From Pseudoclavibacter triregionum (GTDB lineage: Bacteria > Actinomycetota > Actinomycetes > Actinomycetales > Microbacteriaceae), in assembly GCA_910822395.1 (NCBI GenBank), contig OU365335.1, forward strand, positions 2,294,001 through 2,358,000: a stretch of DNA of 64,000 bases. The letters run 5' to 3'. Of this stretch, positions 44,319-52,828 are shown in pieces. A program made the position numbers and the translations under genes. Position 1 is the stretch's first letter; each line of letters opens with the position of its first letter. Below the pieces are notes generated by a model. The model had not been told where the DNA came from, did no database searches, and saw only the letters and a list, made by a program, of their open reading frames with translations.

Positions 44319-44352
44319 GCCGAAGGCCCCGCGCTCCCGCGGGGCCTTCGGC
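44319..44352. terminator. Bidirectional terminator between DUF1844 and the P-type ATPase
   Basis: A perfect 15-base stem GCCGAAGGCCCCGCG with a four-base loop lies 17 bases after the ATPase stop. It can serve both converging genes. There is no T-run, as is common in such GC-rich genomes. Confidence 0.7.
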
Positions 44353-44369
44353 GTCTCCGGGCGCCGGTC

Positions 44370-46892
44370 CTACCGGCGCCCCGGCACGTGCACGCCCTCG
44401 CGGGCGTGCATCGACTCGTGGCCGCCCGGGTGGTTGCGGCGGTGGATCCGGAAGTGGATCTCGAGCGCGAGCGCGCAGACCGCGCCGATCCCGATGGCCT
44501 GCCAGAGCACCGGGCCCCACGGAACCGTGAAGGCGAAGAACTCGCTCACGATCGGTGCCGTCATGACGAGGAACATCCCGACGTGGCAGGCGACGAGCAG
44601 CAGCACGCGCCAGACGTCGAGGGGGCGCGTGAGCACGTTGAGCACCCAGAGGGCCGCGAGCCCGAGGACGATGCACGAGGCCGTCCGCGCCGCGTCGAGA
44701 TCGAGCCCCTGCACGCGGGCGAGGATGTTCATCGCGAGGATGCCGAGGGCGACGATCGCGCCGGCCGGCAGCGCGAAGGTGAGCGCGCGCTTCAGGAAGC
44801 CCGGCACGTAGCGCCGCGAGTTCGGGATGAGCGCGAGGATGAAGCCCGGCAAGCCGATCGTGAGCCCGTCGAGCGCGGAGAGCTGGCGCGGGAGGAACGG
44901 GAAGCCCCAGACGAGGCATCCGAAGGCGATCGCGATGAGGATCGAGTACGCCGTCTTCGAGAGGAAGAGCATCGAGACGCGCTCGACGTTCGCGATGACC
45001 TGGCGGCCCTCCTTCACGACGTGCGGCAGGTGCGAGAACTTCGCGTCCAGCAGGACGATGCGCGAGACGGCGCGGGTGGCGGCGGCGCCGTTGCCCATGG
45101 CGATGCCGAGGTCGGCGTCCTTGAGCGCGAGCACGTCGTTCACGCCGTCGCCGGTCATCGCGACGACGTGGCCGCGCGACTGGAGGGCGTGCACCATGCG
45201 GCGCTTCTGCTCGGGGGTGACCCGGCCGAACACGATGTGCTTGTCCATGGTCGCGGCGAGCTCCTCCGGGTCCTCCGGGAGGCTCCGGGCGTCGTAGCCG
45301 CCGGAGGTGGAGATGCCGGCGGCGGCCGCGACGGCGGAGACCGTGCGGGGGTCGTCGCCGGAGATGACGCGCATCCCGACGCCCTGCTCGCGGAAGTACT
45401 CGACCGTCTCGGCGGCGTCGTCGCGGAGCCGCTCGCGGAGGCAGATGATCGCCTGCGGCTCGAGGTGCTCGGGCAGCTGCTCGGCGGCGGCCGCGGCCTC
45501 GTCGAGGGGCGTCCGCGCGTAGGCCAGGAGCATCGTGCGGCGGCCCTCGGCCGACAGGCGGCGCGTCTCGGCGAGGAAGCGATCGGCCTCGGGCGTCCCC
45601 TCGCGGACGACGATGTCGGGCGCGCCGAGCACCCAGGTGCCGCGCGGGCCCTCCTCGAAGGCCATGGCCGACCACTTGCGGGCTGAGGAGAAGACGATCT
45701 GCCGCGAGGATCGCGCCGGCTCGACGTCCGCGAAGCCGGTCGCGAGGGCCTGCGCGGAGGCGTTCGCGTGCTCGTCGACGCTCATGGCGGCGACGGCCTC
45801 GCGCCAGCCGTGCTCGGGCTCGCCGGCGCCCTCGGGCGTCGTCGCGGAGTCGAACTCGAAGGTGCCGTCGGTGAGCGTGCCGGTCTTGTCGAAGCAGATG
45901 ACGTCGACGCGGGCGAGGCCCTCGACCGCGGGCAGCTCCTGCACGAGCACCTGCTGGCGGGCGAGCTTTACGGCGCCGACGGCGAAGGCGACGCTGGTCA
46001 TGAGCACGAGCCCGAGCGGCACCATCGCGATCGCGGCGCCGATGGCGCCGACGCAGGCCTGGCGCCACGCGCCGGTCTGGATGGCCGCCTCCCAGCCGCC
46101 GAAGGTCTGCATCTGCGCGTTGACGACGAGGAGCATGACCGGGGCGAGCAGCCACGTGATCCAGCGGAGGATGCGGTTGAGGCCGTTGCGGATCTCCGAG
46201 TCGACGAGCGAGAAGCGCTTCGCCTCGACGGTGAGCTTCGCGGCGAAGGAGTCGGCGCCGACGCGGTCGACGCGCGCGAGGCCGTGGCCGGCGACGACGG
46301 CCGAGCCCGCGAGGAGCTCCGTGCCGACCGCCTTGTCGACGGGCTCGGACTCGCCGGTGAGGAGCGACTCGTCGACGGCGAGGCCGGTCGCCTCGAGCAC
46401 CTCGGCGTCGGCGGGGATCTGGTCGCCCGCCGTGACGACCATGAGGTCGCCGAGGACGACCTCCTCGCGCGCGATGTCGCACCGCTCGCCTTCGCGGACG
46501 ACGAGCGCCCGCGGCGCGTTGAGGAGGGCGAGCTCGTCGAGCGACTTCTTCGCCCGCCACTCCTGGACGACGCCGATGATCGCGTTCATGACGGCCGAGA
46601 AGCCGAAGAGGGCGTCCTTCCACTGCCCCACGAGCAGGAGCAGGAGGAAGCCGCCGCAGACGATCGCGTTGAAGAGCGTGAAGACGTTCGCGCGGAGGAT
46701 CGACCAGAGGCTGCGGCTCGAGTCGGTCGGGGCGATGTTCGCCTTGCCCTCGGCGCGGAGGCGCTCGGCCTCGGCGCCGGTGAGGCCGCCGCGGGCGCGG
46801 AGGGCGTCCGGATCCTCGAGGCCTGAGCGGTCCGGCAGGGCTGCGGGACCCGTCTCCTCGGCGAGCACGGGCGGCTGGGGTTCGGCGTTCAT
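44370..46892 (-). CDS. CtpE-like cation-transporting P-type ATPase
   Basis: A membrane pump of 840 residues. The phosphorylation motif is VICFDKTGTLTDG near residue 340. The A-domain motif is LLTGESEPVDKAVG. The hinge is VVAMTGDGVNDVLALKDADL. VANVERVSMLFLSKTAYS-like (VIANVERVSMLFLSKTAYS) and the C-terminal membrane bundle match CtpE-type pumps rather than heavy-metal ATPases, since CPC is absent. CtpE of mycobacteria handles calcium, so calcium or another divalent ion is inferred. The ATG at 46892 is seven bases after a TAGCCT box that overlaps the sseB stop. Confidence 0.9.
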   Translation of the reverse strand: MNAEPQPPVLAEETGPAALPDRSGLEDPDALRARGGLTGAEAERLRAEGKANIAPTDSSRSLWSILRANVFTLFNAIVCGGFLLLLLVGQWKDALFGFSAVMNAIIGVVQEWRAKKSLDELALLNAPRALVVREGERCDIAREEVVLGDLMVVTAGDQIPADAEVLEATGLAVDESLLTGESEPVDKAVGTELLAGSAVVAGHGLARVDRVGADSFAAKLTVEAKRFSLVDSEIRNGLNRILRWITWLLAPVMLLVVNAQMQTFGGWEAAIQTGAWRQACVGAIGAAIAMVPLGLVLMTSVAFAVGAVKLARQQVLVQELPAVEGLARVDVICFDKTGTLTDGTFEFDSATTPEGAGEPEHGWREAVAAMSVDEHANASAQALATGFADVEPARSSRQIVFSSARKWSAMAFEEGPRGTWVLGAPDIVVREGTPEADRFLAETRRLSAEGRRTMLLAYARTPLDEAAAAAEQLPEHLEPQAIICLRERLRDDAAETVEYFREQGVGMRVISGDDPRTVSAVAAAAGISTSGGYDARSLPEDPEELAATMDKHIVFGRVTPEQKRRMVHALQSRGHVVAMTGDGVNDVLALKDADLGIAMGNGAAATRAVSRIVLLDAKFSHLPHVVKEGRQVIANVERVSMLFLSKTAYSILIAIAFGCLVWGFPFLPRQLSALDGLTIGLPGFILALIPNSRRYVPGFLKRALTFALPAGAIVALGILAMNILARVQGLDLDAARTASCIVLGLAALWVLNVLTRPLDVWRVLLLVACHVGMFLVMTAPIVSEFFAFTVPWGPVLWQAIGIGAVCALALEIHFRIHRRNHPGGHESMHAREGVHVPGRR

Positions 46893-46899
46893 CCTCGCC

Positions 46900-46905
46900 A
46901 GGCTA
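46900..46905 (-). promoter_or_regulatory. -10 box TAGCCT of the P-type ATPase gene, leaderless type
   Basis: TAGCCT includes the TAG stop of the upstream gene and is followed by GGCGAGG (seven bases) and ATG. GGCGAGG could instead be a weak ribosome-binding site within one operon, so two readings exist. Confidence 0.4.
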
Positions 46906-47946
46906 CGCGCCCGCGCCTCCGCGCGACCACGGGGCCTTCCAGCGGCGTGTGCGGGGGCTGTCCCCCGGTGCGTCGCCGGATGCCGTCTGGCGGGCATTCC
47001 CGCGCTCGGCCTCGGCGGCGGCCCGCGTCGTCTCGGGACGCTCGGGCGCGGCGACGACGGAGACCGCCATCGAGTCGACGAGCTCGACGAGCTCGGCGTC
47101 TCGGGCCCAGCTCGCGCGGAGGGACTCGGCGAGGGCGAGGCGCGCGGGCTCGGCCATCCCGTCCACGACGACGACGATCACGAGCTCGGGGCCCTCGAGC
47201 GATCCCGGTCGGGCGCCGGGGCGGATGTCGACCTCCCGCAGCCCCTCGACCTCGGCGAGCCCCCGCGCGATGGCTTCGAGGGCGCGCGGCTCTCGCCACG
47301 GCACTCGCCAGGTCTCGCCCTTCGCGAGGGCCCAGACGGCGGGGCGGCGGAGGCCGAACTCCCCCGGCGATCCGGGGTCGACGACGAGGAGCTGGGTGTC
47401 GTCATCTACCGCGGCGACCGCGGCGCGGACGGCCTCGACGGGCACCGGCCGCGCCTCGGGACGCCAGCGCTGGAGCGCCTCGACGGAGGAGAAGACCGGG
47501 AGCACGCGGCGGCCGTCGGGGCCCGCGACGGTGACGATCGAGAGGTCGGCCTGCTTGTCGACGACGCGGCCCGACTCGCTCAGGCCTTCCTCGCCGAGCT
47601 CGGCGAGCAGCGGCACCATGAGGCGCGCGCCGCGGAGCGCGTCGACGACGGCCTCCGACTCGCCCTGGCCGTCCTGGAAGGCGGCGAGGGCCGCGGCGTA
47701 CTCGGGCGGGGTCGTGCCGTCGTCGCCGGCGAAGGGCTGCGGCGAGAGCGAGCGGCCCTTCCAGGGGCGGCCGGCGGAGTCGGCGGCGCGGACGTCGTGC
47801 GAGGCGCGCCAGACGCGATCGTCCTCGGACAGGCGCTCGCCGGCGTCGCGGACGCCGTGCCCGTGGGCGTGGCCGTGCTCGTCGCCGCGCACGTGCTCGT
47901 GGCTGCGATCGGCCGGATGCCCGTGGCCGCGCCCGTCCTCCGGCAT
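46903..47946 (-). CDS. SseB-family protein with His-rich N-terminus
   Basis: The protein has 347 residues. Residues 1-32 are rich in His, Gly and Asp (SHEHVRGDEHGHAHGHG). An SseB-like domain follows (EYAAALAAFQDGQGESEAVV, then VPLLAELGEEG and VLPVFSSVEALQRW), and a second domain near residue 180 has LLVVDPGSPGEFGLRRPA. The function of SseB proteins is not settled. The gene lies four bases after hisA, as in many Micrococcales, and before the P-type ATPase. The tail is disordered. The His cluster might bind metal, but this is only a guess. Confidence 0.82.
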   Translation of the reverse strand: MPEDGRGHGHPADRSHEHVRGDEHGHAHGHGVRDAGERLSEDDRVWRASHDVRAADSAGRPWKGRSLSPQPFAGDDGTTPPEYAAALAAFQDGQGESEAVVDALRGARLMVPLLAELGEEGLSESGRVVDKQADLSIVTVAGPDGRRVLPVFSSVEALQRWRPEARPVPVEAVRAAVAAVDDDTQLLVVDPGSPGEFGLRRPAVWALAKGETWRVPWREPRALEAIARGLAEVEGLREVDIRPGARPGSLEGPELVIVVVVDGMAEPARLALAESLRASWARDAELVELVDSMAVSVVAAPERPETTRAAAEAERGNARQTASGDAPGDSPRTRRWKAPWSRGGAGA

Positions 47947-47950
47947 GCGG

Positions 47951-48694
47951 CTAGCGGGCGACGTCGAGCGCCTCGCGGAGCGTGAACTGCCCCGCGTAGA
48001 GCGCCTTGCCGATGATCGCGCCCTCGAGGCCCTCGGGCACGAGCGCGCGGAGCTCGCGCACGTCGTCGAGGCTCGAGACGCCGCCCGAGGCGACGACCGG
48101 GCGGTCGGTGCGGTCCATGATGTCGCGGAGCAGCTGCACGTTCGGGCCCTTGAGCGTGCCGTCCTTCGTCACGTCGGTGACGACGTAGCGGGCGCAGCGG
48201 GCGGCCTCGAGGCGGGCGAGCACCTCCCAGAGGTCGCCGCCCTCCTTCGTCCAGCCGCGGGCGGCGAGCGTCGTGCCGCGCACGTCGAGGCCGACGGCGA
48301 TGAGCTCGCCGTAGCGGGCGATGACGGCCGCGGCCCACTCGGGGTTCTCGAGGGCGGCCGTGCCGAGGTTGATGCGCTTCACGCCCGCCTCGACGGCGCG
48401 CTCGAGCGACTCGTCGTCGCGGATGCCGCCGGAGAGCTCGATGCTCACGCCCTTGAGCGCCTTGATGACGCGCTTGATCTGCGCGCGGTTCTCGCCGCGG
48501 CCGAAGGCGGCGTCGAGGTCGACGAGGTGGATCCACTCGGCGCCCTGGGCGGCCCACTCCTGGGCCGCGTCGACCGGGTCGCCGTAGCTCGTGGCCGAGT
48601 CGGCCTCGCCCTGGACGAGGCGGACGGCCTTGCCGCCGGCGATGTCGACGGCGGGGAAGAGCACGAGGCTGGGCGAGTTGGCGAATCCGCTCAC
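47951..48694 (-). CDS. hisA: Phosphoribosyl isomerase (HisA / PriA)
   Basis: Isomerises ProFAR in histidine synthesis. In actinobacteria the PriA form also replaces TrpF in tryptophan synthesis. The TIM barrel has [18 protein letters not shown] at the start, [19 protein letters not shown], and [16 protein letters not shown]. The loop [20 protein letters not shown] holds the ARGW segment typical of the bifunctional PriA form. The length is 247 residues. The GTG at 48694 has AAGGAA upstream. SseB follows after four bases. Whether trpF exists elsewhere in this genome is not visible. Confidence 0.94.
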   Translation of the reverse strand: MSGFANSPSLVLFPAVDIAGGKAVRLVQGEADSATSYGDPVDAAQEWAAQGAEWIHLVDLDAAFGRGENRAQIKRVIKALKGVSIELSGGIRDDESLERAVEAGVKRINLGTAALENPEWAAAVIARYGELIAVGLDVRGTTLAARGWTKEGGDLWEVLARLEAARCARYVVTDVTKDGTLKGPNVQLLRDIMDRTDRPVVASGGVSSLDDVRELRALVPEGLEGAIIGKALYAGQFTLREALDVAR

Positions 48695-48758
48695 GGGGTT
48701 CCTTCGTTCGGGGTGGTCGTGTCGACGCGCGGCGGGCACGGTCGGCGCACGGTGGGCA

Positions 48759-48764
48759 AGCCTA
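48759..48764 (-). promoter_or_regulatory. Putative -10 box of hisA-sseB
   Basis: TAGGCT lies 64 bases before the GTG of hisA, in the gap after hisH. It would allow hisA, sseB and the ATPase to be expressed apart from hisCBH. Confidence 0.4.
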
Positions 48765-48819
48765 GCCGCGGGCGGGGACGGCATCGAGACCGGAGGCCGC
48801 TCCCCCGCCGCGGCGCGGA

Positions 48820-49482
48820 TCAGCGGAGCGAGCGGACCCAGTTCTCGAGGAGGCGGATGCCGGCGTCGCCGGACTTCTCGGGGTGGAACTGCGTCGCGCT
48901 GAGGGGTCCGTTCTCGGCGGCGGCGAGGAAGCGCTCGCCGTACGTCGTCCAGCTGCGGAAGATCGGGCGCGCGGCGGGGTGCGGCTCGATCGGCAGATCG
49001 CGGGCGGCGTAGGAGTGGACGAAGTAGAAGCGCTCCCCCGCGAGGCCGTCGAAGAGCACGGAGCCCTCGGGCGACGCGACGGCGCTCCAGCCCATGTGCG
49101 GGAGGACGGGCGCCTCGAGGCGCGTCACCTCGCCCGGCCACTCGCCGAGGCCCTCGACCCGATCGGCGCCCTCTTCGCGATCGGCGCCCTCCAGGCCCGC
49201 CTCGAAGAGGATCTGCATGCCGACGCAGATGCCGAGCACGGGGCGTCCGCCCGCGAGCCGGCGGCCGACCAGCTCGCCGACGCGGCGCGCGGTCGCCTGC
49301 TCCATGGCGTGACGGTAGGCGCCGACGCCGGGCAGGAGGAGCCCGTCGGCCTCGAAGGCCGCGGCGCGGTCGCCGGTGAGCTCGACGTCGGCGCCGGCGC
49401 GCTCGAGCGCCTTGACGGCCGAGTGGACGTTGCCGGAGCCGTAGTCGAGGACGACGACGCGGGGCGCGGAGCCCGCGGGCAT
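48820..49482 (-). CDS. hisH: Imidazole glycerol phosphate synthase, glutaminase subunit
   Basis: Supplies ammonia to HisF. The start is [20 protein letters not shown]. The nucleophile Cys is in [13 protein letters not shown] near residue 85. The His-Glu pair is in [13 protein letters not shown] near residue 197. The length is 220 residues. A six-residue duplication ([12 protein letters not shown]) lies near residue 100, from an imperfect 18-base tandem repeat. The ATG at 49482 overlaps the hisB stop by one base. hisF is not in the window. Confidence 0.95.
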   Translation of the reverse strand: MPAGSAPRVVVLDYGSGNVHSAVKALERAGADVELTGDRAAAFEADGLLLPGVGAYRHAMEQATARRVGELVGRRLAGGRPVLGICVGMQILFEAGLEGADREEGADRVEGLGEWPGEVTRLEAPVLPHMGWSAVASPEGSVLFDGLAGERFYFVHSYAARDLPIEPHPAARPIFRSWTTYGERFLAAAENGPLSATQFHPEKSGDAGIRLLENWVRSLR

Positions 49483-50087
49483 CAGAGGGCGCCCTTGGTC
49501 GAGGGGATCCCCTCGACCTCGGGGTCGAGGCGCTTCGCGGCGCGGAAGGCGCGGGCGAAGGCCTTGAACTCGGCCTCGGCGATGTGGTGCGGGTCGCGGC
49601 CCCGCACGAGGTCGATGTGGACGGTCATGCCGGCGTGGAAGGTGATCGCCTCGAAGACGTGGCGCACCATCGAGCCGGTGAAGTGGCCGCCGATGAGGTG
49701 GTGGGCGAAGGCCTCCGACTCGCCCTCGTGCACGAGGAAGGGGCGGCCGGAGATGTCGACGACGGCGCGCGCGAGCGCCTCGTCGAGCGGGCAGAGCGCG
49801 TCGCCGTAGCGGGCGATGCCCGACTTGTCGCCGAGCGCCTCGCGGATGGCCTGGCCGAGCACGATCGCCGTGTCCTCGACGGTGTGGTGCACGTCGATGT
49901 GGGTGTCGCCGGACGCCTTCACCGTGAGGTCGGAGAGCGAGTGCTTCGCGAACGCGGTGAGCATGTGGTCGAAGAAGGGAACCGAGGTGTCGATCGTCGA
50001 GCGGCCGGAGCCGTCGAGGTCGATCGTGAGCTCGACGCTCGATTCGCTCGTCGACCGGGTGACGGTGGCGGTGCGGTGCGCGGTCAT
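49482..50087 (-). CDS. hisB: Imidazoleglycerol-phosphate dehydratase
   Basis: Dehydrates IGP to imidazole-acetol phosphate with two manganese ions. The metal-binding motifs are [13 protein letters not shown] and [20 protein letters not shown], repeated as [13 protein letters not shown]-like ([13 protein letters not shown]) and [16 protein letters not shown]. The length is 201 residues. It is the short monofunctional actinobacterial form, lacking the phosphatase half of the E. coli enzyme. It lies nine bases after hisC. Confidence 0.96.
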   Translation of the reverse strand: MTAHRTATVTRSTSESSVELTIDLDGSGRSTIDTSVPFFDHMLTAFAKHSLSDLTVKASGDTHIDVHHTVEDTAIVLGQAIREALGDKSGIARYGDALCPLDEALARAVVDISGRPFLVHEGESEAFAHHLIGGHFTGSMVRHVFEAITFHAGMTVHIDLVRGRDPHHIAEAEFKAFARAFRAAKRLDPEVEGIPSTKGAL

Positions 50088-50096
50088 GGCTCGAGC

Positions 50097-51254
50097 CTAG
50101 TTCGCCGCAGGGGCGTCGGTCGCGGGGGCGCCCGCGGGCTCCATGACGGCATCCGTCGGCGCAGCCGCGATCGTCTCGGGCGTCGTGAGCTCGCGCAGCG
50201 CCTCGATGAAGCGCGTCGTCTCCTGGTGCGTGCCGGCCGAGACCCGCAGGGCGCCGGGGAGGCCGACGTCGCGGATGAGGACGTCGCGCGCGAGCATCGC
50301 CCCGAACATCGCGTGCGGGTCGGCGAAGCCCTCGATGAGCACGAAGTTCGACGAGGAGGGCACGGGCCGGTAGCCGAGCTCGCGGGCGGCCTCCTCGATG
50401 CGGACGCGCTCGGCGCGGATTGCGGCGACCTCCTCGAGCATGAGCGGCGCGTGGTCGAGCGCCGCGCTGGCGGCGGCCTGCGTGATCGCGGAGAGGTGGT
50501 ACGGCAGCCGCACGAGGCGGACGGCGTCCGCGACGGCCGGGTCGGCGGCGAAGTACCCGAGGCGGGCGCCCGCGAAGGCGAATGCCTTGCTCATCGTGCG
50601 CGAGACGACGAGGCGCGGACGGCCCTCGAGGAGGTCGAGCGCGGTCTCGGAGCCGGCGTCCTTGAACTCGGCGTACGCCTCGTCGACGATGACGATCCCC
50701 TCGGTCGCGTCGTACGCGGTGGCGATCGTCTCGTTCGAGACGGAGGTGCCGGTGGGATTGTTCGGCGTGCAGAAGAAGGTGACGTCGGGCCGCTCGCGGC
50801 GGATGGCCTCGACCGCGGTCTCCGGAGAGATCTCGTAGCCGGGGTCGCGCTCGGCGGTGACCCACTCTGCGCCGACGCCGCGCGTCAGGATCGGGTGCAT
50901 CGAGTAGGTGGGCGGGAAGGCGAGGACGCGGCGGCCGGGGCCGGCGAAGGCCTGGAGGAGCTGCTGGAGGACCTCGTTCGAGCCGTTCGCGGCCCAGAGG
51001 TGCTCCTTCGTGAGCCCGTGGCCGAGGTAGGCGGCGAGCTGCTCGCGGAGCCTCGTGAACTCGCGGTCCGGGTAGCGGTTGAGGCCCGGGAGGATGCGGG
51101 CGATCTCCTCGATGACGTGGCGCGCGACGGGCTCCGGCACGGGGTGCGGGTTCTCGTTGACGTTGAGGGCGACGCTGACGGGATCCATGGGCGCGCCGTA
51201 CGGCGTCTGCCCTCGAAGGTCGTCGCGGATGGGGAGATCGGCGAGCGAGGTCAT
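50097..51254 (-). CDS. hisC: Histidinol-phosphate aminotransferase
   Basis: PLP enzyme of histidine synthesis, 385 residues. The segments LNVNENPHPVPEPV, LWAANGSNEVLQQLLQAF and FFCTPNNPTGTSVS are typical. The PLP lysine is in VVSRTMSKAFAFAGARLGY near residue 223. It is followed by hisB and hisH. hisD, which usually precedes hisC, is absent here. A TAGGCT box seven bases before the ATG predicts a leaderless operon start. The last 25 residues are an Ala/Pro-rich tail. Confidence 0.95.
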   Translation of the reverse strand: MTSLADLPIRDDLRGQTPYGAPMDPVSVALNVNENPHPVPEPVARHVIEEIARILPGLNRYPDREFTRLREQLAAYLGHGLTKEHLWAANGSNEVLQQLLQAFAGPGRRVLAFPPTYSMHPILTRGVGAEWVTAERDPGYEISPETAVEAIRRERPDVTFFCTPNNPTGTSVSNETIATAYDATEGIVIVDEAYAEFKDAGSETALDLLEGRPRLVVSRTMSKAFAFAGARLGYFAADPAVADAVRLVRLPYHLSAITQAAASAALDHAPLMLEEVAAIRAERVRIEEAARELGYRPVPSSSNFVLIEGFADPHAMFGAMLARDVLIRDVGLPGALRVSAGTHQETTRFIEALRELTTPETIAAAPTDAVMEPAGAPATDAPAAN

Positions 51255-51261
51255 GCCCGCC

Positions 51262-51267
51262 AGCCTA
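51262..51267 (-). promoter_or_regulatory. -10 box TAGGCT of hisCBH, leaderless type
   Basis: TAGGCT is followed by GGCGGGC (seven bases) and the ATG of hisC. No leader peptide or attenuator can fit upstream. Confidence 0.55.
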
Positions 51268-51338
51268 GTCGCGGCGCGGCGGGCGGCCCGCTCCAGCGTC
51301 GGGCGTCTCGAGCCCGCGAGGAGGGACGGAGACAGGCG

Positions 51339-51384
51339 AGCGCGCGAGCCGATCGGGGGTGGGAGAGGGATCGGCTCGCGCGCT
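51339..51384 (-). terminator. Terminator of the LysM protein gene
   Basis: A perfect 16-base stem AGCGCGCGAGCCGATC with a 14-base loop lies 40 bases after the LysM gene stop and before the hisC promoter. There is no T-run. Confidence 0.65.
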
Positions 51385-51423
51385 CTGGTCTGGTCGGGTG
51401 GGGTCGGGTGGGATGGGCTCTCG

Positions 51424-51783
51424 CTAGCTCAGCGGCATCGCGAGGTGCTGGCCGGGCTCCACCGACATCGAGGTGAGGCCGTTGAGCCGCATGATGTCGT
51501 CCATGACCTCGCGGACGTCGCGTCCGCCGGCGTGGTCGGACGCGATGCTCCAGAGGGAGTCGCCCGCCTGCACGGTGATCATGTGGAACTCGACCTCGGC
51601 GGCCTGGCTCGAGGCGTCGGCCGGGGCGGCGGTCGTGAGGATGGCGCCGACGCCGACGGCGGCGGGGGCGAGGACGAGCGCCGCGAGGACGCGGCGGCCG
51701 CGGGTGGTGAGACGAAGCTTGCCGGGGCGGGCGCCCATGCGGGCGGCCGGGACGATCGTGGGGTGCGTCGCGATGGCGGTCAT
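51424..51783 (-). CDS. SOS-linked membrane-anchored LysM protein (YneA/ChiZ-like)
   Basis: A 119-residue protein with one membrane segment (VLAALVLAPAAVGVGAIL, residues about 39-56) and a C-terminal LysM domain (ITVQAGDSLWSIASDHAGG, then GQHLAMPL). A small LysM protein divergent from lexA is the layout of the SOS cell-division inhibitors YneA, Rv2719c/ChiZ and DivS, so it probably delays septation during DNA damage. The ATG at 51783 has AAGGAGC six bases upstream. Its -10 box lies within a LexA-type operator. Confidence 0.85.
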   Translation of the reverse strand: MTAIATHPTIVPAARMGARPGKLRLTTRGRRVLAALVLAPAAVGVGAILTTAAPADASSQAAEVEFHMITVQAGDSLWSIASDHAGGRDVREVMDDIMRLNGLTSMSVEPGQHLAMPLS

Positions 51784-51836
51784 GTCGTGCTCCTTGAGGT
51801 TGGCGGTGCTCGAGTCGACCCGCCGGATTGGCCTGC

Positions 51837-51865
51837 TCGAACACCTGTCTCGAACATACATTCGG
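51837..51865. promoter_or_regulatory. Two overlapping SOS (LexA) operators
   Basis: TCGAACATACATTCGG at 51850-51865 matches the actinobacterial LexA site TCGAAC-N4-GTTCGA at ten of twelve positions. TCGAAC-ACCT-GTCTCGA at 51837-51853 overlaps it with one extra base. The pair covers the -10 box of the LysM gene. Confidence 0.75.
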
Positions 51866-51881
51866 TCGATCCCGAACGCAA
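51853..51881 (-). promoter_or_regulatory. Promoter of the LysM gene (TTGCGT, 17 bases, TATGTT)
   Basis: The -35 TTGCGT (51876-51881) and -10 TATGTT (51853-51858) are spaced by 17 bases. The -10 lies inside the SOS operator, so LexA binding would block it. Confidence 0.65.
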
Positions 51882-51901
51882 GCCCTGTTTCCGCGACGCG
51901 T

Positions 51902-51916
51902 TCGAAGCATGTTCGA
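51902..51916. promoter_or_regulatory. Third SOS-like dyad near the lexA promoter
   Basis: TCGAAGCATGTTCGA is a dyad one base shorter than the LexA consensus. It lies 23 bases upstream of the lexA -35 box and may give lexA self-control. Confidence 0.5.
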
Positions 51917-51938
51917 CGCGACTCGCCTGAACGGATGT

Positions 51939-51967
51939 TTGGCAGCCCGCCCCGGCCCGGCTAGGGT
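51939..51967 (+). promoter_or_regulatory. Promoter of lexA (TTGGCA, 17 bases, TAGGGT)
   Basis: The -35 TTGGCA (51939-51944) and -10 TAGGGT (51962-51967) are 17 bases apart. The lexA leader would be about 95 bases. Confidence 0.65.
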
Positions 51968-52067
51968 CGGATATGGACGGGGACCACTCGACCACCGACC
52001 ACGGACATTCCGAGAACGGGCCGGCGCGGAGCCGGCCGGGCGCCGTCCGAGCACACGAGGGAGCCAC

Positions 52068-52712
52068 ATGAAGCAGGACCGCAGCGGACGATCGCTGTCC
52101 GAGAAGCAGCAGCAGATCCTCGCCTGCATCGTCGAGTCGATCGACCGCCGGGGCTACGCGCCCTCGATGCGCGAGATCGGCGAGGCGGTCGGGCTCGCCT
52201 CGGTGTCGAGCGTGTCCCACCAGCTCACCCAGCTCGAGCAGCGGGGTGCCATCCGCCGCGACCCGAACCTCGGCCGCGCCATCGAGGTGCTCGTCGACGT
52301 CCCCCGCCCCGATGCGAACGGCGAGCTCCCCCGCGCCATCTCCGTCGACGTGCCGGTCGTCGGCCGCATCGCGGCGGGCGTGCCGATCACCTCCGAGCAG
52401 CAGGTCGAGGAGGTCTTCTCCCTCCCCCGCCAGCTCGTCGGCGACGGCGAGCTCTTCCTCCTCCACGTGAGCGGCGACTCGATGGTCGACGCGGCGATCT
52501 GCGACGGCGACTACGTCGTGGTCCGCCAGCAGCGCGACGCCGAGAACGGCGAGATCGTCGCCGCCATGCTCGACGGCGAGTCGACCGTGAAGGTGCTCCG
52601 CCGGCGCGACGGCCACACCTGGCTCCTCCCCCAGAACACCGCCTTCGAGCCGATCCTCGGCGACCACGCCGAGATCCTCGGCAAGGTCGTCGCGGTGCTC
52701 CGCTCGGTCTAG
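52068..52712 (+). CDS. lexA: SOS repressor LexA
   Basis: Represses DNA-damage genes and cleaves itself when RecA forms filaments. The N-terminal winged helix is [20 protein letters not shown] with [20 protein letters not shown]. The cleavage site Ala-Gly is in [11 protein letters not shown] near residue 106. The catalytic Ser is in [15 protein letters not shown] and Lys in [11 protein letters not shown]. The length is 214 residues. The ATG at 52068 follows GAGGGAGC. SOS operators lie upstream. A strong hairpin ends the transcript. Confidence 0.97.
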   Translation: MKQDRSGRSLSEKQQQILACIVESIDRRGYAPSMREIGEAVGLASVSSVSHQLTQLEQRGAIRRDPNLGRAIEVLVDVPRPDANGELPRAISVDVPVVGRIAAGVPITSEQQVEEVFSLPRQLVGDGELFLLHVSGDSMVDAAICDGDYVVVRQQRDAENGEIVAAMLDGESTVKVLRRRDGHTWLLPQNTAFEPILGDHAEILGKVVAVLRSV

Positions 52713-52747
52713 GCTCCGCAGCTCGGCTGGTACGCCACCAGCCTCGA

Positions 52748-52778
52748 AAGGCCCGCCGCGACGCTCGCGGCGGGCCTT
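52748..52778 (+). terminator. Terminator after lexA
   Basis: A perfect 14-base stem AAGGCCCGCCGCGA with a three-base loop lies 35 bases after the lexA stop. It ends with CTTCATCC and lacks a long T-run. Confidence 0.75.
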
Positions 52779-52828
52779 CATCCCTCGGGGTGACGCGGCG
52801 ACTCCGCGCCGTTCCCTAGCCAGGTGCC

